From Leptospira sp. WS39.C2 (GTDB lineage: Bacteria > Spirochaetota > Leptospiria > Leptospirales > Leptospiraceae): a stretch of 64,000 nt of DNA. Position numbers and translations under genes: made by a program. The stretch covers positions 3,268,001 through 3,332,000 of the forward strand of contig NZ_CP162142.1 in NCBI RefSeq assembly GCF_040833965.1, in the 5' to 3' direction. Shown here one piece after another: positions 17,019-25,350 of this stretch (position 1 is its first letter; each line of letters begins with the position of its first letter). A model generated the notes under the pieces. That model did not search any database and had not been told where the DNA came from. It saw nothing but the letters and a program-made list of their open reading frames with translations.

Positions 17019-17431
17019 TTACTTACTTCCGTCACATGGAGGTGATGTCTGTGGTTCCACATTTGTTTTACGTTATCATCTGATAATGTAATTTCAGATA
17101 AATTGTTATCTTTTGCGTATTGAGTGGCCATCTCACGCATAACCTTTGCATATTCCTTTCGTTCAGCAGGTTCAAGCGTTTCCCAGTTCCCCTTCGACCA
17201 ATTTTCCTTCGGTGATACTGCTGTAAAAAAGTTCGGAGTTCGGTTTCCATTTCCATCCACCATATAATAAGGATTATAGGAGAACTTATTCGAACCATTT
17301 CCAGAAATCTGATCTAAAAATTGGCCTAGTGGATCTTTGGGGCTAGGTGGTAATTTTCCTTCTTCAAAATCTCCATTACTATGGGATATTAAAATCACTT
17401 TATCTCCTTTTTTTATGGAACCAACATCCAT
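17015..17431 (-). pseudogene. M15-like peptidase B, truncated to its catalytic core
   Basis: The open frame runs from an in-frame TAA at 17467-17465 and begins NYSFSHKGGYSMDVGS, so it starts just before the zinc-site motif SHxxGxxxD. The first ATG (17431) falls inside that motif. The C-terminus is intact: SYNPYYMVDGNGNRTPNFF and the final MWNHRHHLHVTE with HxH. Compared with the 363-residue copy at 18.3-19.4 kb about 220 N-terminal residues are missing. Sequence upstream of the break is the junction repeat and the stop of lipoprotein A. Either an orphan recombination module or a dead remnant; no usable start upstream of the zinc motif is seen. Confidence 0.65.
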
Positions 17432-17467
17432 TGAGTAACCACCTTTGTGAGAGAAAGAATAATTTTA

Positions 17468-17480
17468 TCAAATCAATCCC
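17468..17480. repeat. junction repeat core TCAAATCAATCCC, copy A
   Basis: Abuts the stop of SH3 lipoprotein A and the truncation point of peptidase B. The same core is at 16109-16121 and 25853-25865. Confidence 0.65.
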
Positions 17481-18350
17481 TCACTTCCTTTTCCAACCAT
17501 TTTTCTTTTTCCATTCTTCTGCTTTTTCTCGAATGGCAACCACATCCGGTTCTGCAGGTGCACGTAGGAAAGCGCCATACACATAACCTTCTGTGCCATC
17601 GTCTAACTTCACCTTGCCCCAGGTTCCGTAATGGGGAAATACTTCTTCATACACTTCTGCATCAGCAATCACTTCGATGGGGGTGTCTTTGTTTAGTTCG
17701 GTGATGATTTCTGATTTGGTGGAGGGTTCTTTCCGAACACGGACTTTGTTGTCAGCAATGAAATAACTTCCAGGGATCCGGTAGATGACTAAGTGGCCAC
17801 AGCCTTTTTTGCATTGTGTTTTTTCTCTCGTGACTTTCGTGACTTCGCCTTGGGGGTTTAAATGAATGGCTTCACCACATGGATCTTGCTGGAAGTAGCA
17901 TCCTAGAGTTTCGAGTTTTCCTTCTTTAAAGTTGAAACCAATACCAACTCTTTTTTGATAAGAGCCTTGATCGGGAACGTTTACGGGCTCCGAATATGAT
18001 ATTGAGTTTATATATCCTTTTATGAAATGAAATTCTTTCTGCTTTCCTTCACCTACAAAACGATAACTATTAAATTTATCATTTAAACCCACTCGAATCG
18101 ATAGATGGCGAATTTCTACCGATGATGAACCGAGAAAAACATTAAAATTTTTGTTGTAGGCTTGAAGATTACCTCTCCAGTTATCAGGATATTTTTTTGT
18201 CATCATAGCCTCTGAGATGGGCACTCCGCTCTCTAATAAATATTTGATCTCAGGTAAAAAGCTTTCTGTCCTTGAAATTTCATCTTCTGATCTGATTTGA
18301 TTCGAACAACTCAGCAAAAGTATAAAAAATGAAATGATACCTGATTTCAT
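17481..18350 (-). CDS. SH3-domain lipoprotein A, candidate immunity partner
   Basis: A 289-residue lipoprotein with lipobox FILLLSC (Cys15). The N-terminal two-thirds is only distantly related to the other two SH3 lipoproteins, but the C-terminal SH3 region from IADNKVRVRKEPSTKSEI onward is almost identical to them, a sign of recombination or gene conversion. A conserved CYFQQDPC...CKKGC cysteine set precedes the SH3 domain. It overlaps the longest peptidase copy by four bases (ATGA), implying translational coupling. Likely periplasm-facing and cognate to peptidase A by inference. Confidence 0.74.
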   Translation of the reverse strand: MKSGIISFFILLLSCSNQIRSEDEISRTESFLPEIKYLLESGVPISEAMMTKKYPDNWRGNLQAYNKNFNVFLGSSSVEIRHLSIRVGLNDKFNSYRFVGEGKQKEFHFIKGYINSISYSEPVNVPDQGSYQKRVGIGFNFKEGKLETLGCYFQQDPCGEAIHLNPQGEVTKVTREKTQCKKGCGHLVIYRIPGSYFIADNKVRVRKEPSTKSEIITELNKDTPIEVIADAEVYEEVFPHYGTWGKVKLDDGTEGYVYGAFLRAPAEPDVVAIREKAEEWKKKNGWKRK

Positions 18351-19438
18351 TTACTTACTTCCGTTATATGTAAGTGGTGTCTATGATCCCACATCTGTTT
18401 TGTATCATTATCCGTCAATGTATATGGTGGAGTGTATTTTGCAGCCATTTCCTTCATAGCGTTTCCAAACTCTTTTCTTTCATTGTCCGTCAGATCGTCC
18501 CAATTCTTTTTTCCCCAATTTTTTTCGTCTACTGCTGTAAAGAAATTCGGAGTTTTGTTCCCGTTCCCATCGACCATATAATATGGATTATAGGAGAACT
18601 TGTTGGATGATTCACCTGAAATTTTGTCTAAAAATTTATCAAGAGGCGGTTTTGGCTCTATGATTTGACCTTTTAGAAAATCATCATTGTGTTTGATCAA
18701 AATCTCCTTCCCATTCAAATCCGTTACCGATCCCACATCAAAAGAATATCCATTCCCGTGGCTGCTAGAATCATCTCGTTTCACAGAAGTTAACCCGATA
18801 GACTCGATTCCTGAATCTTTTGCGGCTTGAGAAAGCTTCATCCAATTGGCACCATCAGCGACTACTATAGACTTTTCTGGAGAAACATTATGTTTTTGGA
18901 TAAAATCAAAATGTACTCCATTAACTGTTGTAGTATAAGTTGGTTTACCAGGTTCAGAAAAAACAGGATTTCCCTTGTTATCTATTTTTTGAGCAAAATT
19001 TCCTATCGCTTCCATTTTGGCAAAGTTAGGGTTTTCCGGTTTGTATGCGTTGCCAAGTCCTGCTTTGAGTGCTTCCAAGGCCTCTTTCCTTCGAGTTGCA
19101 CCTCCTGGACTCATGGAAAGCGGTTTTCCATCTACAACGATTCCTGCTGTGATTTTATCCAAACTTGTCACTGTGATATTACGATCAGGATCCCTTGTTT
19201 GGATCATTTTTGCAACATCCTTCTCATATTTTTTCCAATTTTCTTTGTGCTTTTCTAGGGCTTTCGTATAGCTGGCTTCAAGTTTTTTCAACTCAGCTGT
19301 CAGTTGTTTTTGATTTATTTCTTTATTTTCAAATTTTTTAATCGCATCAGCAAATCCTTTTTCTGCAGCCGCTTGTTTGGCTTTTAAATCTACATACGAA
19401 TCTTTAAGGTATTGCGGTTGTTGAACTTTTAGATTCAA
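18347..19438 (-). CDS. M15-like peptidase A with N-terminal coiled coil
   Basis: The longest of three related peptidases (363 residues). Residues 1-80 form a charged coiled coil and about 130-363 the peptidase domain. The zinc motif SHGNGYSFDVG (H227, D234) fits the SxHxxGxAxD pattern of M15 D,D/L,D-peptidases, and the C-terminal WDHRHHLHITE supplies the HxH. The target is probably peptidoglycan cross-links. There is no signal peptide, and the start is a TTG 13 bases after AAGGAG with an in-frame TAA just before it, so this may itself be the C-terminal part of a once larger secreted protein. Followed with ATGA overlap by lipoprotein A. Confidence 0.7.
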   Translation of the reverse strand: MNLKVQQPQYLKDSYVDLKAKQAAAEKGFADAIKKFENKEINQKQLTAELKKLEASYTKALEKHKENWKKYEKDVAKMIQTRDPDRNITVTSLDKITAGIVVDGKPLSMSPGGATRRKEALEALKAGLGNAYKPENPNFAKMEAIGNFAQKIDNKGNPVFSEPGKPTYTTTVNGVHFDFIQKHNVSPEKSIVVADGANWMKLSQAAKDSGIESIGLTSVKRDDSSSHGNGYSFDVGSVTDLNGKEILIKHNDDFLKGQIIEPKPPLDKFLDKISGESSNKFSYNPYYMVDGNGNKTPNFFTAVDEKNWGKKNWDDLTDNERKEFGNAMKEMAAKYTPPYTLTDNDTKQMWDHRHHLHITEVSK

Positions 19439-19502
19439 ACTTTATTCAAAACTCCTTAAAAAAATTACAATAAGGGGTTGGATATTCTAGGAGGAGACTA
19501 TT

Positions 19503-19724
19503 CATCTTTTTGGATCTGTCGCTAGAAATGAAGCAAAACAGAATAGTGATAATGATTTCCTTGTCAAATTCAAATCTGGAATGAAATATTTTGAAAATTA
19601 CATTAATCTTACATTTCTACTTGAAGACATTTGTAAAGCAAAAGTCGATTTACTTACTGCTGAATCTAAATCAGGTTCTCTCAAAAAATCCGTTGAAAGT
19701 GAGTCAGTATATATTAAAGTCTGA
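19503..19724 (+). pseudogene. MNT-type nucleotidyltransferase antitoxin remnant
   Basis: An open stretch of 73 codons starting HLFGSVARNEAKQNSDNDFLVKF, which matches the GS...DxD active-site region of minimal nucleotidyltransferases (MntA family), and ending at TGA. The N-terminal strand is missing and no start codon precedes it (in-frame TAG at 19488). It is followed by a decayed HEPN gene, the usual toxin partner, so the pair is a dead MNT/HEPN module. Confidence 0.65.
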
Positions 19725-19734
19725 CTTAGATTAA

Positions 19735-20058
19735 TTCAAACATATATATAATGAAATTCTCTTTCTAAATGATAAATTATCAAAAACTGATGAAAATTCA
19801 TTTCATAATAATAATGTCCTAAAGAGAGCATTTGTTCGAAGTATTGAGATAATTGGCGAAGCTTCTAACAAACTTTCTGATTCTTTTAAGAAAAAGCATA
19901 ATTAACCTAAATGGCGAAAATTTTCTGCAACGAGAAATCATTTAATACATGGCCACTTCCTCCTTGATTCTGATATTGTCTAGGATTTTGTTATAAACAA
20001 AATTCCAAAACTTGAATTTCATAATAAAGAAATTTTAGAGAAAGAAAAACATTTTTGA
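19735..20058 (+). pseudogene. HepT-like HEPN toxin remnant
   Basis: Reading one frame gives FVRSIEIIGEASNKLSDSFK, then TAA, then PKWRKFSATRNHLIHGHFLL, then TAG where DIVWDFV is expected, then DFVINKIPKL and a TGA at 20056-20058. RNHLIH is the HEPN RxxxxH catalytic motif. Two in-frame stops and no start show it is inactive. It lies directly after the MNT remnant, the normal order for this toxin-antitoxin type, and just upstream of an intact VapBC pair. The remaining 20059-20210 holds only short repeat-like DNA. Confidence 0.65.
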
Positions 20059-20210
20059 TTAACTTACGAGACTACGCATAACAGCAACTAATCTCAGCGC
20101 ATCTGCACTTACGTCCCGTTCCAAGACTCAGGGTCGGAGAACATCGGTAAGCCTAGTTCGTTAAGCGAAATAAAACAAGAAAAATCAAATTCGCAAGCCT
20201 GGAAATTAAA

Positions 20211-20238
20211 TTGACAAAAACATACTTGCACTTATACT
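20211..20238 (+). promoter_or_regulatory. promoter of the vapBC pair
   Basis: TTGACA at 20211-20216, a 16-base spacer, TATACT at 20233-20238, close to the sigma70 consensus and about 30 bases before the antitoxin start. Inferred from consensus. Confidence 0.6.
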
Positions 20239-20266
20239 TGAAAGAAAGATACAAAAGGTGACCAAA

Positions 20267-20497
20267 ATGCCACAGTTATCATTATATTTAGATCAAGACA
20301 CACTCAAAAAAATTGAATTAGCTGCTAAAAAGGAAAAAGTTTCTATATCTCAATGGGTCAAAGGAAAATTACAAAGTTCATTTGAAAAAAAATGGCCAGA
20401 TAATTTTTTCCAATTATATGGTTCGATAGAAGATGATTCCTTTAATAAACCAGACTCCTTAAGTTTAAAAAATGATAATAAGAGAGAAGCTTTTTGA
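20267..20497 (+). CDS. VapB-type antitoxin, CopG/ribbon-helix-helix-like
   Basis: A 76-residue basic-then-acidic protein starting MPQLSLYLDQDTLKKIELAAKK, a ribbon-helix-helix DNA-binding pattern, with a C-terminal tail expected to wrap the toxin. The ATG at 20267 has AAAAGGTGA eight bases upstream; a GTG at 20258 in frame is the alternative. The stop overlaps the toxin TTG start as TTGA at 20494-20497, giving coupled translation. By analogy it represses its own promoter. Confidence 0.78.
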   Translation: MPQLSLYLDQDTLKKIELAAKKEKVSISQWVKGKLQSSFEKKWPDNFFQLYGSIEDDSFNKPDSLSLKNDNKREAF

Positions 20498-20892
20498 ATT
20501 ATTTTTTAGATACAAATATATGCATTTACTTCCTAAAAGGTAGGAACGATAAAATTGAATATAATATTAAGAAACTTAATCCAAACCGAATTAAAATTCC
20601 TTCAATCGTAAAAGCAGAACTATTATTAGGTGCACTAAAAAGCCAAAATCCAAAAAAAAATAGAAATGTTGTCTTGGATTTTTTAGACCCATTTGAAATT
20701 GTTGGTTTTAACGATATAGAATCAGAAATTTATTCTGAAATTCGTTCAAATTTAGAATCGAAAGGATTACCAATAGGTCCAAACGATCTCATTATAGCAT
20801 CAATCGTCTTAAATAACAACGGCATTCTAATTACAAATAACGAAAAAGAATTTTCAAGAATCGTGTCTCTTAAATTAGAAAATTGGACTTAG
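20494..20892 (+). CDS. vapC: VapC-type PIN-domain ribonuclease toxin
   Basis: A 132-residue PIN-domain endoribonuclease. Acidic metal-binding residues are in place: LDTN near residue 6, the Glu of IVKAELLLGA near 42, and the Asp of GPNDLIIASI near 98; ITNNEKEF replaces the usual TNDxxF near 114. Start is TTG overlapping the antitoxin stop. VapC toxins cut tRNA or rRNA and are blocked by VapB. The reading frame is full-length, in contrast to the adjacent decayed MNT/HEPN module. Confidence 0.88.
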   Translation: MNYFLDTNICIYFLKGRNDKIEYNIKKLNPNRIKIPSIVKAELLLGALKSQNPKKNRNVVLDFLDPFEIVGFNDIESEIYSEIRSNLESKGLPIGPNDLIIASIVLNNNGILITNNEKEFSRIVSLKLENWT

Positions 20893-20966
20893 AATAAGTA
20901 ATCATTTCGCATACAGCGTTTTACCGCTTCGCTTCAGCAGAAGACCTCACTTCTTTCAAAAATGTT

Positions 20967-21642
20967 TTGAGGTCACCACTAAGCCCACCAAACAAATTGC
21001 CAAAACAAACAAACTTTTACCAAATTCGGTATGAAGATACAAGCGAAAGATGGGTTGACGCAAAGAAAATTTTTTTCATCAAGGAAGCATTGGGAACAGA
21101 ATCCTTCTATAGGAAAAAAGCGGAAATCACCGTTTCCAATATCCAAACGGAATCCTCCAAGGCCAACAGAATTTGAAATTTCTTCGATGAAACAAAACAA
21201 CTGCTCTTTGCTAGAGGGACGTTTTATTTTTCTGATGGAAGTGATGGATTTTTGTTTGTTTGGAAACTTGTGGAAGGAGATCCCAAACTCATTCACGCAA
21301 CGGGAAACCAGATGCAAGTGTATTTAAAGGAGAATCGATTGGTCGAAGTTTGGCCGAACCACTCCATTACGATTTATGATTTTAATTCGGACAATGGTTT
21401 GGATATTCTCGCTCAATTTCTGTCTGGTAAGTATTCTACTTACCGAACAATTGGAACAAATATCTTATTTCTCAACGTATAATGAAATGAAAGCCTTGGA
21501 TTTTCCAAACGGCTCCATAACAAAAACAACCTTTGATCTAAAGAATTCTCAATTCACATTGGAAGTGTATTCAAAAACTGAACTACTCTTGAAGACAGCA
21601 ACCTATTCCTTTGCGGATGGAACCATCAAACCAATGCAGTGA
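20967..21642 (+). pseudogene. decayed gene of unknown function
   Basis: One frame reads QIRYEDTSERWVDAKKIFFI, meets TGA at 21174-21176, and resumes NFFDETKQLLFARGTFYFSD through LDILAQFLSGKYST; coding sense then shifts frame near 21437 and continues EQLEQISYFSTYNEMKALDF to GTIKPMQ and TGA at 21642. At least one stop and one frameshift make it a pseudogene. The product would be beta-rich with no recognised family. Its last 27 bases are duplicated at 22798, at the edge of the neighbouring repeat unit. Confidence 0.55.
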
Positions 21643-21813
21643 AGGCAAATTTCTCGAATCTATTACGCTTCCAATGCGACTTTAAACTCCGGTTATTTAA
21701 GGAGAATCGTATTCAAAGACATCAACAGTCACCTTACGGCCGTTCTTTTTGAAATACAAATCCTCTAACTTTTTCATATCAGTTGCGGTGCGGCCTTTGA
21801 TTTTTTTAAAACC
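21616..21813. repeat. direct repeat, copy 1, bounding a 1182-base module
   Basis: About 198 bases repeated at 22798-22995 with few differences. Covers the tail of the pseudogene, a short noncoding stretch and the last 39 codons of the leucine-rich lipoprotein. The offset is constant at 1182 bases, so the unit between is a tandem module. Confidence 0.75.
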
Positions 21814-22446
21814 GAAGTGCTCAACACCTTTTAAATCGGCTAAACAGTCAATTGCTTTGTCAGAAAGGGAGAGATGAAATAAATAAACTCTTTTGATACT
21901 TACACCAGAGTGGATAAAATTGCAAAGTCCAACATCAGTAAATTTCTCATTTGGACCACGGATTCCCAAACTATCTAATGTTTTTAATCCTGATAAATGA
22001 TTTAAGCCTTCATCATCTATAGCAACTCTTAAAAATTCGAAATTACCTTTGAACTGTCCACTCTTCGAAAATGATTTGAGAAATTTTTGATCAAAATTCA
22101 CTTTATCTAACCTAAAATTTCGTAGATTTTCCATGTTACATTTATTAATATCATCTATGAATTGAACAGGAAGACTAATACTTTCAAACCTAATATTTGT
22201 TAAGTTTGGTAAACTGCAAATCAGTTCCAAATCATCACTTTGAACTTTCGTAGTTGAATGCGCACTTACATACGAATGAATTCCTTTATGCATATTGATT
22301 TCAACATCGTAACTTCTAGAAATTAACTCATCTGGAATTGACTTATTTTTAGATAAATCATTAACTTCTGTTTTCCCATTTGATTTACATACTAAAACTA
22401 ATCCGAATGCAATAAAAATAACAAATTTAAAGACTCTAAATTTCAT
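21697..22446 (-). CDS. leucine-rich-repeat lipoprotein 2, candidate immunity partner
   Basis: A 249-residue lipoprotein (lipobox FGLVLVC, about Cys20). Repeated leucine-rich strands appear from residue 75: LICSLPNLTNIRFESISLPV, NLRNFRLDKVNFD, LKTLDSLGIRG and KRVYLFHLSLS. The last 39 residues (GFKKIKGRTATDMKKLEDL onward) are almost identical to those of the second leucine-rich lipoprotein at 22.9 kb, while the rest is diverged. It begins two bases after the stop of the decayed peptidase, the same spacing as in the other pair. Role as a specific inhibitor is inferred. Confidence 0.7.
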   Translation of the reverse strand: MKFRVFKFVIFIAFGLVLVCKSNGKTEVNDLSKNKSIPDELISRSYDVEINMHKGIHSYVSAHSTTKVQSDDLELICSLPNLTNIRFESISLPVQFIDDINKCNMENLRNFRLDKVNFDQKFLKSFSKSGQFKGNFEFLRVAIDDEGLNHLSGLKTLDSLGIRGPNEKFTDVGLCNFIHSGVSIKRVYLFHLSLSDKAIDCLADLKGVEHFGFKKIKGRTATDMKKLEDLYFKKNGRKVTVDVFEYDSP

Positions 22447-22448
22447 AT

Positions 22449-22795
22449 TTACCTTTTTGGTGAAATTACAGGATACGCGATACTTTCAGGAAGATTTTCT
22501 TTATAAAAACCTCCTGTAAATAATATTGAATTTTTAATATCTGCTGGATCAACTATTTGCCCATTTATATCACTATGGCCTGTATCCTTTACAATCCAAT
22601 CACTCCCTGGTCCATCTCGGTGGATGGAAATGGTATGCCCGCTACTAATGCGAATCATCACAGAATTGGATGTGGTTGTTTTCATGGCGTCTGTGTTCAT
22701 AACATTTCCTGATTTGATGAAGATACTATGCTAATGATTTTTAACAAAATCAATGAAAATTCATCGGCCAAAGCATGAAATTTTGGAAATCTAAA
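22449..22795 (-). pseudogene. decayed papain-like peptidase, second copy
   Basis: The clear part is an 83-codon frame (22449-22700) containing TTTSNSVMIRISSGHTISIH, the His half of the active site, identical to the copy at 23.6 kb. Upstream DNA still aligns in nucleotides with the longer copy (for example the PDNFVDFVKNH region) but has lost the catalytic Cys region, is frameshifted, and has an internal deletion joining SGNVM to AMKTTT where the full copy has about 50 more residues. It is therefore a dead remnant in front of an intact lipoprotein gene. Confidence 0.65.
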
Positions 22796-22797
22796 AT

Positions 22798-22995
22798 GAT
22801 GGAACCATCAAACCAATGCAGTGACGGCAAATTCCTCGAATCTATTATTCTTCCAATGCGACTTTAAACTCCGACTATTTAAGGAGAATCGTATTCAAAG
22901 ACATCAACAGTCACCTTACGGCCGTTCTTTTTGAAATACAAATCCTCTAACTTTTTCATATCACTAGCAGTGCGGCCTTTGATTTTTTTAAAACC
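22798..22995. repeat. direct repeat, copy 2
   Basis: Partner of 21616-21813. Includes a duplicated tail of the upstream-lying pseudogene (GGAACCATCAAACCAATGCA) that makes no sense here except as a duplication product. Confidence 0.75.
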
Positions 22996-23622
22996 AAATG
23001 TTTTTATACCTTTAATATCCAACAAACATTCAAACATTTTTGGAGTTAAAGTTAAATTATATAAATCTAACGCATTTATTTTGATTTCACTTCTCATCAA
23101 ATTGCAAAATGCTTCTTCTGAAAATTTTTGAGCCGGACCTTCAAAACTTAAATTTTTAAAAAATTGAAATTTAGAAATACATTTCAAATCATGATCGCTT
23201 ATATTAGTATTTGTTAGATGTAAATAATCTAGAGTATTTATGTTTGCACTAAGATTACAAATGATTCCATCTTTCCAGGGTACAGAATCGAGACTAAAAA
23301 GACTCAAATTTCTTAGATCGCATCTTTCTAAATGATCAAAATAATTTAGAGGTAGATTTGCATTATTAATTTGCAAGTTACGCAGATTGGGTAGTTTGCA
23401 TATATTGATTAAATCATTCTCTGAAACTATCGTTATTGGATAAATAGTAACATAAGTTTTAATTCCCTTATGCGTATTAACTTTTACATAATAACTCTTT
23501 TTTTCCAATTCACTTACGATTGATTCATGGATCTTTTCTGGGTTTTCACTTTTTAAGGAAGTTACTTTGCAAGTACATAAATAAAATACTAAAATGCTGA
23601 TAATAAAATTATATTTATTCAT
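22879..23622 (-). CDS. leucine-rich-repeat lipoprotein 1, candidate immunity partner
   Basis: A 247-residue lipoprotein (lipobox VFYLCTC). Leucine-rich strands include LINICKLPNLRNLQINNANL, LRNLSLFSLDSV, LDYLHLTNTNISDHDLKC and FFKNLSFEGP. The N-terminal and central parts differ from the copy at 21.7 kb but the last 40 residues are the same. It starts two bases after the stop of the longer papain-like peptidase. Leucine-rich lipoproteins are plausible binding proteins facing the periplasm; a protective role against the paired peptidase is inferred from pairing. Confidence 0.7.
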   Translation of the reverse strand: MNKYNFIISILVFYLCTCKVTSLKSENPEKIHESIVSELEKKSYYVKVNTHKGIKTYVTIYPITIVSENDLINICKLPNLRNLQINNANLPLNYFDHLERCDLRNLSLFSLDSVPWKDGIICNLSANINTLDYLHLTNTNISDHDLKCISKFQFFKNLSFEGPAQKFSEEAFCNLMRSEIKINALDLYNLTLTPKMFECLLDIKGIKTFGFKKIKGRTASDMKKLEDLYFKKNGRKVTVDVFEYDSP

Positions 23623-23624
23623 TT

Positions 23625-24868
23625 TTAATTATTCGTCGCAGTCACTGGGAATGCAATATTTTCGGGTATTTCTTTTAAATATTCTTTATATTCAAAAAGT
23701 ACTGATTCTTCAATATTATATGGATCAACAACCGTGCCATTTGTTTTGCTATGCCCAGTATCCTTTACAATCCACTCACTCCCTGGTCCATCTCTATGAA
23801 TGGATATTGTATGCCCGCTACTAATACGAATCATCACAGAATTGGATGTGGTTGTTTTCATGGCTTCTGCGATTTTGGTATACGCTTGGTCTCTGGTGAT
23901 ATTGGGATTTGTTTCTTTAAACGTATCCCTATGCCACTCTTTTCCATTTTTATTTGCGTAAGTATTCATAATGGTGTCGTTTCCTGTGACATACATCACA
24001 TCGCCTTCTTTGATTGTAATACTTTCTTTGTGATTTTTGACAAAATCAACAAAATTATCGGGGACGGCAGATCCAAATTCCTTGCGGCAAGTTGCCCAGA
24101 GGGAAGTCGCTTGGCACCATTTGGAAACTATTTCTGAGCTTGGGACACTGGCATCAAGATTTAATACAGCTCTTATTGCATCAGCCATCTCGAGAGCTTT
24201 TTTGTTAGTTTTCTCTTGGTTAAATGGGGATCCTGGCCCAGAATTTGTAGCAATATCCCTTGCAGAATCGCCTGCGCCAATACGGAATTCGCCCGTTTCC
24301 GGATTTCTATAAATGGGAAGTTCAACTTTTTTAGTTGTTTCGGGAATAGTATCAACTATCGATTTTTCTTTGAACAACTGTTTCACTTCGTCTGCAGTTG
24401 TTGCAAAATCCTGATTATGATTCAGCTTATATTGAACTTCCAATAATGGAGTTGTCAATTTAGGATCCAGTTGAGCTGCCAGATCTGGATTTTTTGCTAA
24501 ATCAATAGCAACTTTTGATTGGAAACTAAAAGTGGTCTTTCAGCATGATTCAATTTGACTAATTCTTTATTCGCAGTTTGGATTTCGCGTTTTTCTTGTA
24601 AAACTTTGTACTGTTCTCTGATTTTCGGATCGAAAGAATTTTCTAAATTATTTTCAATCGTTGGGACATGAGTATCAAAAGATTGTTTAATGGTATCCTT
24701 TAATACTCCCACTAATTTTTTATTTTCAGGAGTATCCGAGAATTTGTTGTGTTTTGGCTGATCAACAACATCGACGTATACTTTCTCATCTTTACCAACA
24801 GGAATAAATGCGGACGCATATGGTAAGGTGATCGGTCCATCAGTTCCCGTAACAGCTTTCCTTGTCAC
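23625..24868 (-). pseudogene. papain-like cysteine peptidase, first copy, frameshifted
   Basis: Two frames make one gene. The upstream part (24868-24497) ends HAERPLLVSNQKLLLI-stop; shifting one base gives KVAIDLAKNPDLAAQLDPKL and runs into the downstream frame (24458-23625). One A missing from the AAAA at about 24522 explains it. The peptidase half has a Cys in SKWCQATSLWATC, a His in RISSGHTISIH and an Asp in WIVKDTGHS, fitting a papain/C39-like triad. The N-terminal 120 residues (TGTDGPITLPYASAFIPVG) look like part of a longer protein. No signal peptide. A restart could still make the catalytic half, so activity is not excluded. Confidence 0.6.
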
Positions 24869-25340
24869 AGTTTGTTCGTTCCAGATCTGCGTTCCAATCA
24901 GCTAAAAACTTTTTACAATCCTCGATGGACTTGAGTTCATGGACAAAGTAACCACTCGTTATAAATTTGTTTGTGTCATCTTTATCGCGAATAAACCGAA
25001 GTCCGTGTTGGCCATTAGGTGTTGAAGATAGTCTGAGATGAAGAAACATGTCATCAAAACCACTAATATAGAAAATAGAATCTTTATAGTGATTTAACTC
25101 AAGTAATTTTACCACTCTCCAAGTAGTCACGTCAATTAATTCCAAACTTGAAGTTTTGATATCTAAACGAGCAAACCAAATAGAATCCTTGCTTGGGATA
25201 CTGTTGGATTTCATCAGTTTAAGTTGATCGTCAAGAAAATAATAGCCATTGAATTTTTCGAATTCAATGGCCATTTCTTTTGGTTTTGAATTGCAACTTG
25301 CTACAAAAACAAACACAGCTACATAATAAAAAAATTTCAT
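24840..25340 (-). CDS. lipoprotein, candidate immunity partner of the third peptidase type
   Basis: A 166-residue lipoprotein (VFVFVASC, Cys16). The mature part is beta-rich (WFARLDIKTSSLELIDVTTW, MFLHLRLSSTPNGQHGLRF) and ends with cysteines (EDCKKF, TNCDKESCYGN). No family recognised. It begins ten bases after the stop of the small papain-like module, matching the effector-then-lipoprotein order of the array. Its 3' end overlaps in another frame with the N-terminal region of the next peptidase. Confidence 0.66.
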   Translation of the reverse strand: MKFFYYVAVFVFVASCNSKPKEMAIEFEKFNGYYFLDDQLKLMKSNSIPSKDSIWFARLDIKTSSLELIDVTTWRVVKLLELNHYKDSIFYISGFDDMFLHLRLSSTPNGQHGLRFIRDKDDTNKFITSGYFVHELKSIEDCKKFLADWNADLERTNCDKESCYGN

Positions 25341-25350
25341 ATCTTCCCTC

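Noticed and set aside
19439..19502. Possible promoter and ATG start for peptidase A
   Set aside because: An in-frame TAA lies just before the TTG and no ATG is near; only an AAGGAG at modest distance is seen, so the start stays uncertain.
22879..23622. Leucine-rich lipoprotein as an internalin-like virulence factor
   Set aside because: Its fixed pairing with a peptidase gene and the second diverged copy fit an inhibitor role better; no host-related feature is visible.
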